Origin: Micromonospora craniellae
Lineage (GTDB): Bacteria > Actinomycetota > Actinomycetes > Mycobacteriales > Micromonosporaceae
DNA: 64,000 nucleotides
Reading direction: 5' to 3'
Assembly: GCF_014764405.1 (NCBI RefSeq)
Contig: NZ_CP061725.1
Coordinates: 2,604,001 to 2,668,000 of the forward strand
The notes beneath the pieces are model-generated. The model did not search any database and had not been told where the DNA came from. It worked only from the letters and a program-made list of their open reading frames with translations. Position 1 is the stretch's first letter. The number at the start of each line of letters is the position of its first letter. Shown one piece after another: positions 52,086 through 60,876 of this stretch. Position numbers and translations under genes: made by a program.

Positions 52086-52988
52086 TCAGTCGACGGCCGC
52101 CACCGGGGTGTTCAGCCGGGCCGCCAGCGCGGCGATGTGCGCCGGCGACGCGCCGCAGCACCCGCCGGCCACGGCGAGCCGGTACTCCACCGCCCAGCGG
52201 GCGACCAGGTCGCCGAACTCCGCCGGGTCGAGCAGCGGTCGCGGCCCGGGCGCGCCGTCGCGGCGGTCCTCCAGGTTCGGGTACGCGCCGATCGGGCCGT
52301 CGTCGGCGTCGCGCAGCGCGCGCAGGCACCGCTCGGTCGCCTCCGGCCCGGTGCAGTTGACCAGCACCACCTCGGCCCCGGCGGCGCGTACCGCGCGGGC
52401 GGCGTCCACCAGGGAGTCGCCGGACAGCAGCCGGCCCTGGTCGTCGCAGACGAAGCCGGCCCAGGCCCGGACGCCCACCTCGCGTACCTGCTCCACCGCG
52501 ATCCGTGCCTCGCGTGCGGTGTTCATGGTCTCCACCAGCACCAGCTCCACCCCGGCCCGGACCAGCTCCACCGCCAGCCAGCGGTGCTCCTCGCGCAGCT
52601 CGTCGTCGGCCGGCACCAGGTCCGGCCGGTAGCAGTCCTCGACCGGAGCCATCGACGCGGCGATCCGGGTGCTGGGCGCGCCGGCCGCGTTGCGGGCGGC
52701 GAGCGCGACGCCGACGGCCGCGTGCACCATCCAGCCGAGGCCGGCGTCCTCCAGCCCGGCGCGGCGCAGCGCCCGCAGGTTGCAGCGCAGCGTGTTCGCG
52801 GTGAGCACCTGCGCCCCGGCGGTTAGGAACCGCTCGTGGACGTCGCGCAGCACGCGCCGCCGGCTGTCCGCCAGCAGCGCCGCGGTGCCCCACCACGGGG
52901 CCTGGTACGGCAGCCTGGCGCGCTGCAACTCGGTGGCGAGTCCTCCGTCGAGCACCAACGGGGCGCCGCCGGTCGAGAATGCGGACAT
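52086..52988 (-). CDS. homocysteine S-methyltransferase family protein
   Basis: The 300 residues start at ATG 52988. LVLDGGLATELQRARLPYQA is the N-terminal Pfam pattern. Zinc-ligand cysteines appear in VLVNCTGPEATERCLRAL and VAGGCCGASPAHIAALAARL (the Gly-Gly-Cys-Cys-Gly motif). These enzymes move a methyl group from S-methylmethionine or a similar donor to homocysteine or another thiol. It is first in line with cystathionine gamma-lyase and SufS-like genes on the same strand, suggesting a sulfur-metabolism branch within the cluster. Confidence 0.9.
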   Translation of the reverse strand: MSAFSTGGAPLVLDGGLATELQRARLPYQAPWWGTAALLADSRRRVLRDVHERFLTAGAQVLTANTLRCNLRALRRAGLEDAGLGWMVHAAVGVALAARNAAGAPSTRIAASMAPVEDCYRPDLVPADDELREEHRWLAVELVRAGVELVLVETMNTAREARIAVEQVREVGVRAWAGFVCDDQGRLLSGDSLVDAARAVRAAGAEVVLVNCTGPEATERCLRALRDADDGPIGAYPNLEDRRDGAPGPRPLLDPAEFGDLVARWAVEYRLAVAGGCCGASPAHIAALAARLNTPVAAVD

Positions 52989-53026
52989 GTCTCCTCCTTC
53001 GCGGGGCGGGAATGGCGGTCAGCGGG

Positions 53027-54166
53027 TCAGGCGCCGTCGCGCAGCGCGGTGACCAGGTCCTCGACCAGGTCGGCCGGGTCTTCGATGCCGGGTGAGATCC
53101 GGATCAGCCGGTCGGTCAGCCCGAGTCGCCGGCGCACCTCGGGCGGCACCGGGCGGTGGGTCATCAGCGCCGGGCACTCGATCAGGGAACGGACGCCGCC
53201 GAGGCTGACCGCGGCGGTGAACAGGCGTACCCGGTCGAGCAGCTTGGCCGGGTCGCCGCGGTACTCGAAGGCGGCGAGCGCGCCGGGCGCGGTCATCTGC
53301 CGGGCCGCCACCGCGTGCTGCGGATGCGCGGGCAGGCCCGGATAGCTCACCCGGGCCACGCTCGGCTCGGCCAGCAACGCCGCCACCACCGCGCGGGTGT
53401 TCTCCACCTGCCGGGCGGTGCGCAGCGACAGCGTCTTCAGGCCCCGGTGGGTGAGGTAGCAGTCGAAGCCGCCGGGGGCGTTGCCGGCCACCGTGCGGTA
53501 CGCCAGGAACCGCCGGTGCAGCTCCTCGTCCTGGTAGACGAGCGCGCCGCCGAGCACGTCGAGGTGACCGGCGACGGACTTGGTGGTGCTGTAGAGCGTG
53601 ACGTCCGCGCCGTGCGCGAGCGGTCGTTGCAGCACCGGCCCGGCGAGCGTGTTGTCCACCACGACGAGCGCGCCGTGCCGGTGCGCGAGGTCGGACACCG
53701 CGGCGATGTCGGCGACCTTGAGCAGTGGGTTGGTGGGCGTCTCCAGCCACACCATGGCCAGTTCCGGCCCGCACTCGCCGAGCGCGCGGTCCCGCTCGGC
53801 CGGGTCGGCGAGGTCTACCTGCCGTACCGTCACGCCGCGCTCGGCGGCGGCGGCGAGCAGTTGGTGGGTGCCGCCGTACACGTCGTCGGAGGCGAGCACC
53901 AGCCGGCCAGGCGGCACCAGCGACAGCGCCGTGGTCGCGGCGGCCTGCCCGCTGGTGTAGACGGTCGCGTGCCGGGCGTCCTCAAGCGCGGCGAGGCACT
54001 CCTCCAGCGCCTCCCGGTTGGGTTGCTCGCCCCGAACGTAGAAGTAGCGCGGCGGGTCCTGGGCGGTGCGGTCGTAGGTGGTGCTGAGGTGGATCGGCGG
54101 CACCACGTCGCCGGTGCCGGGCACGGGTTGCTGGCCGACGTGCACCAGCCGGGTGTCGAACCTCAT
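53027..54166 (-). CDS. cystathionine gamma-synthase/lyase family PLP enzyme
   Basis: The ATG at 54166 with GGAAGGGAG in front gives 379 residues. TRLVHVGQQPVPGTGDVVPP and IHLSTTYDRTA open the Cys/Met-metabolism PLP family. YTSGQAAATTALSL and VWLETPTNPLLKV are conserved, and VTLYSTTKSVAGHLDVLGG holds the PLP lysine. The active-site Tyr of YFYVRGEQPNREALE aligns with the YxRxxNPT region but reads RGEQPN. Synthase, lyase and methionine gamma-lyase activities cannot be separated here. It would feed or use homocysteine/cysteine next to the homocysteine methyltransferase. Confidence 0.88.
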   Translation of the reverse strand: MRFDTRLVHVGQQPVPGTGDVVPPIHLSTTYDRTAQDPPRYFYVRGEQPNREALEECLAALEDARHATVYTSGQAAATTALSLVPPGRLVLASDDVYGGTHQLLAAAAERGVTVRQVDLADPAERDRALGECGPELAMVWLETPTNPLLKVADIAAVSDLAHRHGALVVVDNTLAGPVLQRPLAHGADVTLYSTTKSVAGHLDVLGGALVYQDEELHRRFLAYRTVAGNAPGGFDCYLTHRGLKTLSLRTARQVENTRAVVAALLAEPSVARVSYPGLPAHPQHAVAARQMTAPGALAAFEYRGDPAKLLDRVRLFTAAVSLGGVRSLIECPALMTHRPVPPEVRRRLGLTDRLIRISPGIEDPADLVEDLVTALRDGA

Positions 54167-54188
54167 GACGCTCCCTTCCGGGCGCTGC

Positions 54189-55466
54189 TCAGAGGAACCG
54201 GACGTCGGGGTGGTCGGTGGTCCAGGGGCCCGGTCGTACGCCGGCGAGCAGCTCGCCGACGAGGTCGATCTCGGCGGTGGTGTTGTAGACGCCGAAGGAG
54301 AGCCGGACCGTGCCGAGCAGCCCCAGCTCGTCGAGGAAGGTGCTGGCGCAGTGCACGCCGCAGCGCACCGCCACGCCGTGCCGGTCCAGGTGCGCCCCGA
54401 CGTCGTACGGGTGGATGCCCTCCACCACGAACGAGACGATCCCGCTCGGGTCGGCGGCCGGGTCACCGACCACCCGCACCCGGTCGACGGCGGTGAGCAC
54501 GTCCACGGCGTGCCGGACCAGCGCCCGGTCGTGTCGGCGGATCGCGTCCCAGCCGAGGTCGCGCAGGTAGTCCAGGGCGGCGGCGAGCCCGACCGCGCCG
54601 GCCACGTGCGGAGTGCCGGCCTCCCACCGGGCCGGCCCGTCCAGGTAGCGGACCGGCCGGTCGGCCGCGACGCCCTTCACGGTACCGCCGCCCACCTGGT
54701 ACGGCGGCAGCCCGGCGAGCAGGTCCCGGCGGCCGTGCAGCACGCCGACGCCCATCGGCCCGTACGCCTTGTGCCCGGAGAAGCAGTAGAAGTCGGCGTC
54801 GAGGTCGCGCACGTCGACCGGGCGGTGCGGTACCGCCTGGGCGCCGTCGACCAGCACGAGCGCGCCGGCCCGGCGGGCGGCGGCGGCCATCTCGCGTACC
54901 GGGTTGACGGTGCCGAGCACGTTCGAGACGTGACTGACCGCCACCAGCACGGTGTCCGGACCGAGCGCGGCGGCGAACCGGTCGGCGTCGATCCGCCCGT
55001 CGGGTCCGGCCGGCACCACTGTGAGCGTGGCGCCCGTACTGTCGCAGAGCCGGCGCCAGGGCAGCAGGTTGCTGTTGTGCTCCATGCCGGTGACCACGAC
55101 CCGCCGCCCCGGCCCGGCCACCCGCCGCCCGGCGGTGTCCGCGACCAGGTTAACCGCGGCGGTGGTGCCGGCGGTGAAGAGCACCTCCTCCGGTTGCGCC
55201 GCGCCGATCGCCCGCGCGACGCCCTCGCGGGCCTGCTCGTGGCGCTCGGTGGACTCCAGGCCGAGCCGGTGGTAGCCGCGCCCGACGTTGCTGTTCGCCC
55301 CGGTGTAGTAGTCGGTCATCGCGTCTAGGACGACGCGGGGCTTCTGCGTGGTGGCGGCGTTGTCCAGGTAGGCGACGAGGTCACCGGCCCGGCGGGCCAG
55401 CAGGGGGAAGTCGGCCCGTACCGCCCTGGGCAGCGCCTCCGGATCGTGTCGCACCGTGTCCGTCAT
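54189..55466 (-). CDS. SufS-like cysteine desulfurase
   Basis: The 425 residues start from ATG 55466. VAYLDNAATTQKPRVVLDAM is the SufS/CsdA N-terminus, EEVLFTAGTTAAVNLVADT follows, and DADFYCFSGHKAYGPMGVGV supplies the PLP lysine. AVRCGVHCASTFLDELG has the active-site cysteine that carries persulfide sulfur. The rest of a Suf operon (SufB, C, D, U) is absent, so it is more likely to donate sulfur to a product or tRNA-like target than to Fe-S clusters. It lies beside two other sulfur enzymes. Confidence 0.88.
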   Translation of the reverse strand: MTDTVRHDPEALPRAVRADFPLLARRAGDLVAYLDNAATTQKPRVVLDAMTDYYTGANSNVGRGYHRLGLESTERHEQAREGVARAIGAAQPEEVLFTAGTTAAVNLVADTAGRRVAGPGRRVVVTGMEHNSNLLPWRRLCDSTGATLTVVPAGPDGRIDADRFAAALGPDTVLVAVSHVSNVLGTVNPVREMAAAARRAGALVLVDGAQAVPHRPVDVRDLDADFYCFSGHKAYGPMGVGVLHGRRDLLAGLPPYQVGGGTVKGVAADRPVRYLDGPARWEAGTPHVAGAVGLAAALDYLRDLGWDAIRRHDRALVRHAVDVLTAVDRVRVVGDPAADPSGIVSFVVEGIHPYDVGAHLDRHGVAVRCGVHCASTFLDELGLLGTVRLSFGVYNTTAEIDLVGELLAGVRPGPWTTDHPDVRFL

Positions 55467-55714
55467 GCCGGCTCCTGTCGCTTGACGGCCGGTCGTCGGT
55501 GCCGGCGTACGCGCCGCTCGTGGTCGCCCCCGCGACGCGCACGGACGCCGGCAGGCGCTCGGGCGACGGAGGGCGGACCGGTCGTCCCCGTGGGAGCACA
55601 GTGCTCGGAAGGTGCCGCACGGGCGCGGCGTGCCGGACGACGACGGGCCCCGACGGACGCCGAGGCTAGTTCAGAATAATGTAGTGATCCGGTCCCGTCA
55701 CCCCCTGGCGCGGG

Positions 55715-56419
55715 TCAGTGACCGGAGGTGGCCTGAGCGGCGGGCGCGGCGCCGGCCTCCAGGCCGAGCAGCTCGCAGCAGCGCAGCACGGCGTCGATGT
55801 CGCCCTCCAGCTTGAGCTGCCCGCCGACCATCGCCATCAGCGGCGTGACCCGCCCGGCGCCGATGCAGACGAACGTGGCCGCGTCGGTGGTCGCCACCAT
55901 CGCCGGGTGGTCGGCCGGCCCCTTCGCCACGCGCGGCACCCCGCCGGCGACGTCGATGCGGAAGACCTCGTCGTCGACCTGGAACTGGTAGCTCTCGTCG
56001 ATCGGGGAGACCTTGTCCCACTGGAACATCGCCTCCACGGCGAGGAAACCCCAGTGCGGGCGGACGGTGTCCTCGGCGCTCAGGTCACCGACGAACTCCA
56101 GGCCCCAGTGCGCGAGCCCGAGCACCATCGGCCGTAGCGCCTGCCCGGTCGGGGTCAGCTCGTAGGAGAGCCGGCCGCCGGTGCCGTGCACGTCGACCTG
56201 CCGCAGCACGCCCGAGTCGACGAGGAACTTGAGCCGGTCGGCGAGCAGGTTCGTGCCGATGCCGGGCAGATCCGCGAGCAGCTCGCTGTAGCGCCGGGGG
56301 CCCATCAGCAGCTCCCGGATGATCAGCAGCGTCCAGCGTTCGCCCAGCACGTCGAGCGCGGAGGCCAGTCCGCAGTACTGGTGGTAGGAGCGCTTGCCGG
56401 CGAGGCCAGTCTGTGCCAT
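55715..56419 (-). CDS. HxlR-family regulator with SCP2-like C-terminal domain
   Basis: The 234 residues start from ATG 56419. The N-terminal winged helix is clear: YCGLASALDVLGERWTLLII, RELLMGPRRYSELLADLPGI and GTNLLADRLKFLVDSGVLRQ. Residues 130-230 (FQVDDEVFRIDVAGGVPRVA, then GGQLKLEGDIDAVLRC) look like a SCP2-type lipid/ligand-binding fold, found in larger HxlR proteins. A TATACGAT box about 15 bp before the start suggests a short leader. It likely controls the adjacent desulfurase and other cluster genes. Confidence 0.85.
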   Translation of the reverse strand: MAQTGLAGKRSYHQYCGLASALDVLGERWTLLIIRELLMGPRRYSELLADLPGIGTNLLADRLKFLVDSGVLRQVDVHGTGGRLSYELTPTGQALRPMVLGLAHWGLEFVGDLSAEDTVRPHWGFLAVEAMFQWDKVSPIDESYQFQVDDEVFRIDVAGGVPRVAKGPADHPAMVATTDAATFVCIGAGRVTPLMAMVGGQLKLEGDIDAVLRCCELLGLEAGAAPAAQATSGH

Positions 56420-56511
56420 TCCGCTATCGTATATTTTAGTCGGCTGTTTGCGCAGGTGGGCCCGCGCTGTCGAGGCGACCGGCTAGGCCCGGCCGACCGT
56501 TGGGACGGTGC

Positions 56512-57798
56512 TCAGGCGGCGGCCCGGCGGCCGAACAGTCCGCGCATCAGCACCGGCTTGGCCAGCTCCTGGAAGTCGAGGTCGGGGTCGAGTTCGCGTA
56601 CCGTCCCCTCGATCACCAGCAGCGAGAGCAGCGGGAAGACGAGTTCCGGCGCGGCGTGCACGCCGTAGCGGCGTTGCAGGTCGAACATCTCCGCGGCGAA
56701 CGCGATCAGGCTGAACTCGCGGGCCGGCAGCCCGTGGCTGCGCTCCACCAGGTCGGCCATCTTCACCAGGAACGTCTCCACGTCGGCGTCCGGGCGCAGG
56801 CCGGTGCCGCTGCGCACCACGATCTCGGCGCAGTACCGGCCGCGTCCGATCGACATGTTCATGAAGAACTCGGCGAAGAGCCGGCGCAGCTCCTCGGTGA
56901 GCTGCACGCTGAACCCGGCGTCGAGCACCACCACCTGGGCGCCCCGGGTGAAGTAGAGGTTGCCCGGGTGCATGTCGCAATGGACGAAGCCGTCCACGAA
57001 CAGCATGTGGTAGATCGCCGTCATCGCGGAGGTGGCGAACCGCTTGCGCACGGCCGCCGACATCGTCCGCGCCACGTCCACGTCGAGGTCGGGCATGAAC
57101 TCCATGACCAGGCAGCGCGGCCGGCAGGCGTCGTCGCGTACCGCGGGCACCCGGACCCGGGGCACCACGGCGAGGTTCTCCTTGAGCCGGCGCAGGTTCT
57201 CCGCCTCCCGGTCGAAGTCCAACTGGCCGAACACCGCGCCGCACATATTCCCGACCACCTCCCGCACCGGGACGCCGCGCAGCATCGGCAGCCGCGCCAT
57301 CACCCGGGCGCCGCGCCGCATCAGCGCGAGGTCGAGCGCCATCGTCGACTCGATTCCGGGACGGCGCAGCTTGAGCGCCACCTCGGCGCCGTCGGGCATC
57401 CGGCCGCGGTAGACGCAGGCGACGCTGCCGCTGGCCACCGGCGTCGGGTCGATCTCCGCGAACTCCGCGGGCGCCTCGCTGCCGTACGCCTCGGCGAGCG
57501 CCCGGTCGGTCTGCTCGGGCGTCATCGGGTCGCCCCGGTCCTGGAGCACCGACAGCTCGTCGCAGAGCGCGGCCGGCAACACGTCGCGCCGGGTGCCGAG
57601 CACCTGCCCGGCCTTGACGAACGTCGGGCCCAGTCGCATCAGCAGCGTGGTGAGGCGGCGGTACAGCAACCGGCGGGCCGCCGCCCGGTCACCTCGGGCC
57701 GCCCTGACCAGAGCCGGCGGCAGCACCGGCAGCAGGTGAACGGCGCCGACCGCGCCGATGCGGGTGGAGCGGGCCAGCAGAGCGCGCGTGGACACCAT
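56512..57798 (-). CDS. ABC1/AarF/UbiB-family atypical kinase
   Basis: The ATG at 57798 gives 428 residues. GPTFVKAGQVLGTRRDVLP has the KxGQ motif that marks this family. VALKLRRPGIEST carries the ATP-binding lysine, FVHCDMHPGNLYF the HxD...N motif, and VVLDAGFS replaces the usual LDFG by LDAG. Members are membrane-associated kinase-like ATPases often linked to quinone or lipid metabolism. The C-terminal hydrophobic tail is short. It lies 5 bp after the second propeller gene, in the operon 59397-56512, so a cluster-specific role is likely. Confidence 0.88.
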   Translation of the reverse strand: MVSTRALLARSTRIGAVGAVHLLPVLPPALVRAARGDRAAARRLLYRRLTTLLMRLGPTFVKAGQVLGTRRDVLPAALCDELSVLQDRGDPMTPEQTDRALAEAYGSEAPAEFAEIDPTPVASGSVACVYRGRMPDGAEVALKLRRPGIESTMALDLALMRRGARVMARLPMLRGVPVREVVGNMCGAVFGQLDFDREAENLRRLKENLAVVPRVRVPAVRDDACRPRCLVMEFMPDLDVDVARTMSAAVRKRFATSAMTAIYHMLFVDGFVHCDMHPGNLYFTRGAQVVVLDAGFSVQLTEELRRLFAEFFMNMSIGRGRYCAEIVVRSGTGLRPDADVETFLVKMADLVERSHGLPAREFSLIAFAAEMFDLQRRYGVHAAPELVFPLLSLLVIEGTVRELDPDLDFQELAKPVLMRGLFGRRAAA

Positions 57799-57802
57799 GG
57801 AG

Positions 57803-58444
57803 TCAACCCTTCGTGATGCCCGGCACCTCGATCGCCCGGAGTTGCAGGGTGGTGAAGTCGCAGTACCAGATGCGGCGGCCGTCCCAGGTGATGCCGGTCG
57901 GGTTGCCCGCGACCGAGTAGGAGGCCACCTCGCGGCGGGCCGCCACGTCGTACAGGTTGATGGCGGCCGCGTCATGGTCGGAGTAGACGAGATAGCTGTC
58001 GGAGACGGTCACGCCGGCGATCGGGTGCCGGACGGGGAACGTGTCGATCAGCCCGAAGCCGTCCGGGTCGCGCAGGTCGACCTGGCGCAGGTCCTCGTAG
58101 CCTAGCCAGAGCCCGTGCCGGGTCGCCTCCAGCCCGCACAGCACGTTGCCGGGACGCGGGTTGCCGAACTCGCCGAGCAGCTCGCCGTCCTCGGGGTCGA
58201 CCAGCCGCAGCACGCGGTCGTCGCCCGCCACCTGCAGCAGCCGCCCGCCGATCGTGGTCAGGTCGGTGCGGACACCGGGGCAGTCGAGCCGGCGGACCAC
58301 CTTGCCGCTGATCGGGTCCAGCGACGCGATCTGGCTGGAGACCGCCTCGGAGAACCAGAGGCACTCCGCGGACCAGGTCAGGCCGCAGAGCTTGAGAGCG
58401 CCACGGACGGGGATGTCGCGAACGGTACCCACCGCGAAGGGCAT
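57803..58444 (-). CDS. half-size beta-propeller protein (2)
   Basis: The 213 residues start at ATG 58444, which shares its first base with the methyltransferase stop (TGATG). Blade repeats include LKLCGLTWSAECLWFSEAVS, NVLCGLEATRHGLWLGYEDL and GNPTGITWDGRRIWYCDFTT. It is a paralogue of the 51369-52022 protein with the same length and the same closing WYCDF block, and like it has no signal peptide. The two could form a heterodimeric propeller. The catalytic function is not evident. Confidence 0.7.
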   Translation of the reverse strand: MPFAVGTVRDIPVRGALKLCGLTWSAECLWFSEAVSSQIASLDPISGKVVRRLDCPGVRTDLTTIGGRLLQVAGDDRVLRLVDPEDGELLGEFGNPRPGNVLCGLEATRHGLWLGYEDLRQVDLRDPDGFGLIDTFPVRHPIAGVTVSDSYLVYSDHDAAAINLYDVAARREVASYSVAGNPTGITWDGRRIWYCDFTTLQLRAIEVPGITKG

Positions 58445-59397
58445 CAAGACCTCCTCTGCCGGGACAGGCCGCACTCCAGCCGCCAGTCGGTCACGGCGCG
58501 GACGTCGCGCCGGGCCGGGCGGCGCAGGGCGACGGACAGCTCGTCGCCCTCGGCCACGTCGGTGTGCCGCAGCGGCCACACCCAGACCGCCCAGTTGCAA
58601 CCGGGGTACGACGGAAAGTTCGACAGCGTGACGTCGTCGGTGAAGTCCGCGGTGAAGAAGCCGAGCACGGCGTGCAGCCGTCCCGGCGCGGTGACCGGCA
58701 ACCGCTGCCGCAGCGTCTGCCGGGACGGCGACCGGCCGTCGAGCGCCTGGTCGAGCACCACCGTGGGCTCGGTCAGCAGCTTCGGCGGACGCTGGAAGAA
58801 GTGCAGCTGGGCCGCCGGAGCCACCAGCTCCTGCACCGGGTCGAGCCGGTAGCCGTAGAAGTCGGTGCCCCACAGCCCCCAGCCCTCGTCGGTGAACTCG
58901 GCCGCGGCCAGACAGGTCCGCAGCCGCCGGGGCACCATCCGGCCGCCGGGGCGCAGGTGCCGGCGGGCGATCACGTGCAGCGCCTCGGCCATCTCCTCCT
59001 CCGGGCCGAGGTTGCCCATCATCTCGGAGACCAGCACGTCCGCCTTGCGGGGCAGCCGGACCGTGCGGGCGTCGCCGGTGACCAGGGTGAGCCGTCCCTT
59101 GAGGTCGTTGGCCTCGATGATGCGGGCGGCCGCCGCGGCGGTGGCCGGGTCGGCCTCGACCGCGTACACGTGCTCGGCGCCGTGCCGCAGCGCCAGCAGG
59201 GAGAGCGCGAGCAGACCCGCGCCCACGTCCACCACCACGTCGCCGGGGGTGACCGCCTCCTCCAGCGCCCTGTCGTACGCCCGCAGCCGGGGCGCGTCGC
59301 CGAGCATCATCTGGTGCATGAGCAGCAGCCGCTGGTCCACGCGGTACCCCCCTGAGCGCGCGTCCCTCCCGACCGCCGTAACAGCCGGGAGGGACAT
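58444..59397 (-). CDS. class I methyltransferase, arginine-methyltransferase-like
   Basis: The 317 residues start from ATG 59397. Motif I is DVVVDVGAGLLALSLLALRH, and the double-E loop VLVSEMMGNLGPEEEMAEAL matches protein arginine methyltransferases, where two glutamates hold the substrate guanidinium. EADPATAAAAARIIEANDLK contains the SAM-ribose-binding acid. The N-terminal YRVDQRLLLMHQMMLGDAPR corresponds to the PRMT N-helix region. PRMT-like enzymes are rare in bacteria. Substrate possibilities are an arginine of a peptide product or a carrier protein. It is first in the operon with the propeller and ABC1 genes. Confidence 0.8.
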   Translation of the reverse strand: MSLPAVTAVGRDARSGGYRVDQRLLLMHQMMLGDAPRLRAYDRALEEAVTPGDVVVDVGAGLLALSLLALRHGAEHVYAVEADPATAAAAARIIEANDLKGRLTLVTGDARTVRLPRKADVLVSEMMGNLGPEEEMAEALHVIARRHLRPGGRMVPRRLRTCLAAAEFTDEGWGLWGTDFYGYRLDPVQELVAPAAQLHFFQRPPKLLTEPTVVLDQALDGRSPSRQTLRQRLPVTAPGRLHAVLGFFTADFTDDVTLSNFPSYPGCNWAVWVWPLRHTDVAEGDELSVALRRPARRDVRAVTDWRLECGLSRQRRS

Positions 59398-59412
59398 CGT
59401 GACGGTACGTTG

Positions 59413-59431
59413 CTACTGGTTTTACCAGTAG
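59413..59431. promoter_or_regulatory. operator palindrome before the methyltransferase operon
   Basis: CTACTGGT-TTT-ACCAGTAG is a perfect 8-bp dyad, 16 bp upstream of the methyltransferase start. It is a probable binding site for a cluster regulator such as the HxlR protein. Confidence 0.55.
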
Positions 59432-59468
59432 AACCTCTGGCCGGCAGGCCCGTCAAGCGGACCCTCGG

Positions 59469-60671
59469 TCAGGCGTTCACCGCGGCGTGCTCGCCGACCA
59501 GCGCGTCCCGCATCACCAGGTTGACGCCGGTGAGGCGGGCCTTCGGCTGCTCGTCCACGGTGACCAGGGCGGTGTCCGAGCCGTCCAGCTTGAGCTCGGT
59601 GCCGGTGGCCTCCATGCCGCGCATCTTGCCGTTGACGTGCACGGAGTTGGCGGCGTAGAGCGTCTCGTGCGGCGTGACCAGCTCGAACTCGGCGTCGATG
59701 TGCAGGTCACCGGGGAACTTGAGCCGGCTGAGGCTGTCCTCGTTGCCCTCGCCCAGCGTGCCGCCGGAGACCCGCGGCCAGCTCGCCCGCAGCATGACCC
59801 GGCCACCCAGCTCCGGGCTGTGTCCGACGACCGCGACGCGAGCCAGCTGGGCGAGCACGCCCGGGCCCTCGTCGTGCTTGTCCGGGCCGAAGAGCAGCAC
59901 CTCGGCGCCGGCCGCCTTGCGGTAGTCCCCGGCCAGGTCGACCCGCACCGTCTTGCCGTTGACCTCGACCTCGATCTGCCCCTCCAGCGAGGTCTGCATG
60001 ATCATGGACGGGTCCACCAGCATGGACATGCACGGGCCGGCGCTGGGCGCGAAGAACAGGTTCGGCGTGATGCCGACCGGCTGGTTCTCGTCGTTGGCCG
60101 GGTACCACGCCTCCGGCAGCGTGGTGCCCTTGACGACGTTCGGCGCGGCCATCACGTCGAAGGGACCGTCACCGCGCGGCTTGCCCAGGTAGGGGCCGGT
60201 CAGCGGCTTCTTGAACGGCGGTACGCTGTCGACCACGCCGTAGATGTCGATGACGTTGCGGTGGGCGAGCCGCAGCGTGCTCGACTCCAGGATGCCGAAG
60301 CGGCGGATGTAGAACTCGGCCGGGAAGTTCTTGCCCGGCACGATCTGCCGCACGTGCCCGCTGTTGGGCAGGAACGGGTTGGACAGCACCTGGATGCGGT
60401 CGTCCAACTCGTAGCTGAACCCCTTGATGCCCACCTCGGGCGCGCTGATCAGCTCGGTCGCGAACTGCGCGTAGCCGTCCTCGTCGACCTTGTGCTCGAA
60501 GCCCGGCATGGGCCACTTGTTGAGCTGCACGAAGCCGGACAGGTTGATCGTCTCGCGGCGGCCCGAGTAGTAGTCCTCGCCGAAGACCACGGTGGCCGCG
60601 GCGAGGATGTGCGGGCGGATCGGCTTGGGTTCGAGGTTCAGGGACTCGTAGGTCTCTCTGGTGGAGCTCAA
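59469..60671 (-). CDS. uncharacterised 400-residue cluster protein (DUF6073-like)
   Basis: TTG 60671 is chosen because GGAGG lies 8 bp before it; longer starts lack this. The 400 residues are rich in beta strands: GFVQLNKWPMPGFEHKVDED, VGIKGFSYELDDRIQVLSNP, LEGQIEVEVNGKTVRVDLAG and DLHIDAEFELVTPHETLYAA. There is no signal peptide or membrane segment. I cannot name a function; it resembles DUF6073 proteins as I remember them, with low certainty. A good promoter (60760-60789) precedes it, so it has its own transcript. It is probably a highly expressed cluster protein. Confidence 0.65.
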   Translation of the reverse strand: MSSTRETYESLNLEPKPIRPHILAAATVVFGEDYYSGRRETINLSGFVQLNKWPMPGFEHKVDEDGYAQFATELISAPEVGIKGFSYELDDRIQVLSNPFLPNSGHVRQIVPGKNFPAEFYIRRFGILESSTLRLAHRNVIDIYGVVDSVPPFKKPLTGPYLGKPRGDGPFDVMAAPNVVKGTTLPEAWYPANDENQPVGITPNLFFAPSAGPCMSMLVDPSMIMQTSLEGQIEVEVNGKTVRVDLAGDYRKAAGAEVLLFGPDKHDEGPGVLAQLARVAVVGHSPELGGRVMLRASWPRVSGGTLGEGNEDSLSRLKFPGDLHIDAEFELVTPHETLYAANSVHVNGKMRGMEATGTELKLDGSDTALVTVDEQPKARLTGVNLVMRDALVGEHAAVNA

Positions 60672-60759
60672 GCCAGACACCTCCAATGTCTGTCGGCAGG
60701 GGTCAGCGGCGGTCTGAGGGCCGCTGGTGGACCGGACCCGACCGGTCCCGCCGAACTTC

Positions 60760-60789
60760 AAGCTATGTGTTTTTAAAGCGTACTGTCAA
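60760..60789 (-). promoter_or_regulatory. promoter of the DUF6073-like gene
   Basis: On the minus strand TTGACA (60784-60789) and TAGCTT (60760-60765) are separated by 18 bp, a good vegetative -35/-10 pair about 90 bp before the TTG start. The spacer is AT-rich (TTTAAAAACAC). Confidence 0.65.
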
Positions 60790-60826
60790 TGCCTGGGGCA
60801 TCGTCAGGTGCCACCGTCCCGAGAAA

Positions 60827-60865
60827 CCCGACGGCCCGCTCCCCGGCGGGGAGCGGGCCGTCGGG
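60827..60865. terminator. strong terminator after the SARP gene
   Basis: A perfect 18-bp stem (60827-60844 with 60848-60865, core GACGGCCCGCTCCCC) and 3-nt loop lie just beyond the SARP stop. Confidence 0.85.
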
Positions 60866-60876
60866 GCGGCCGCCGG

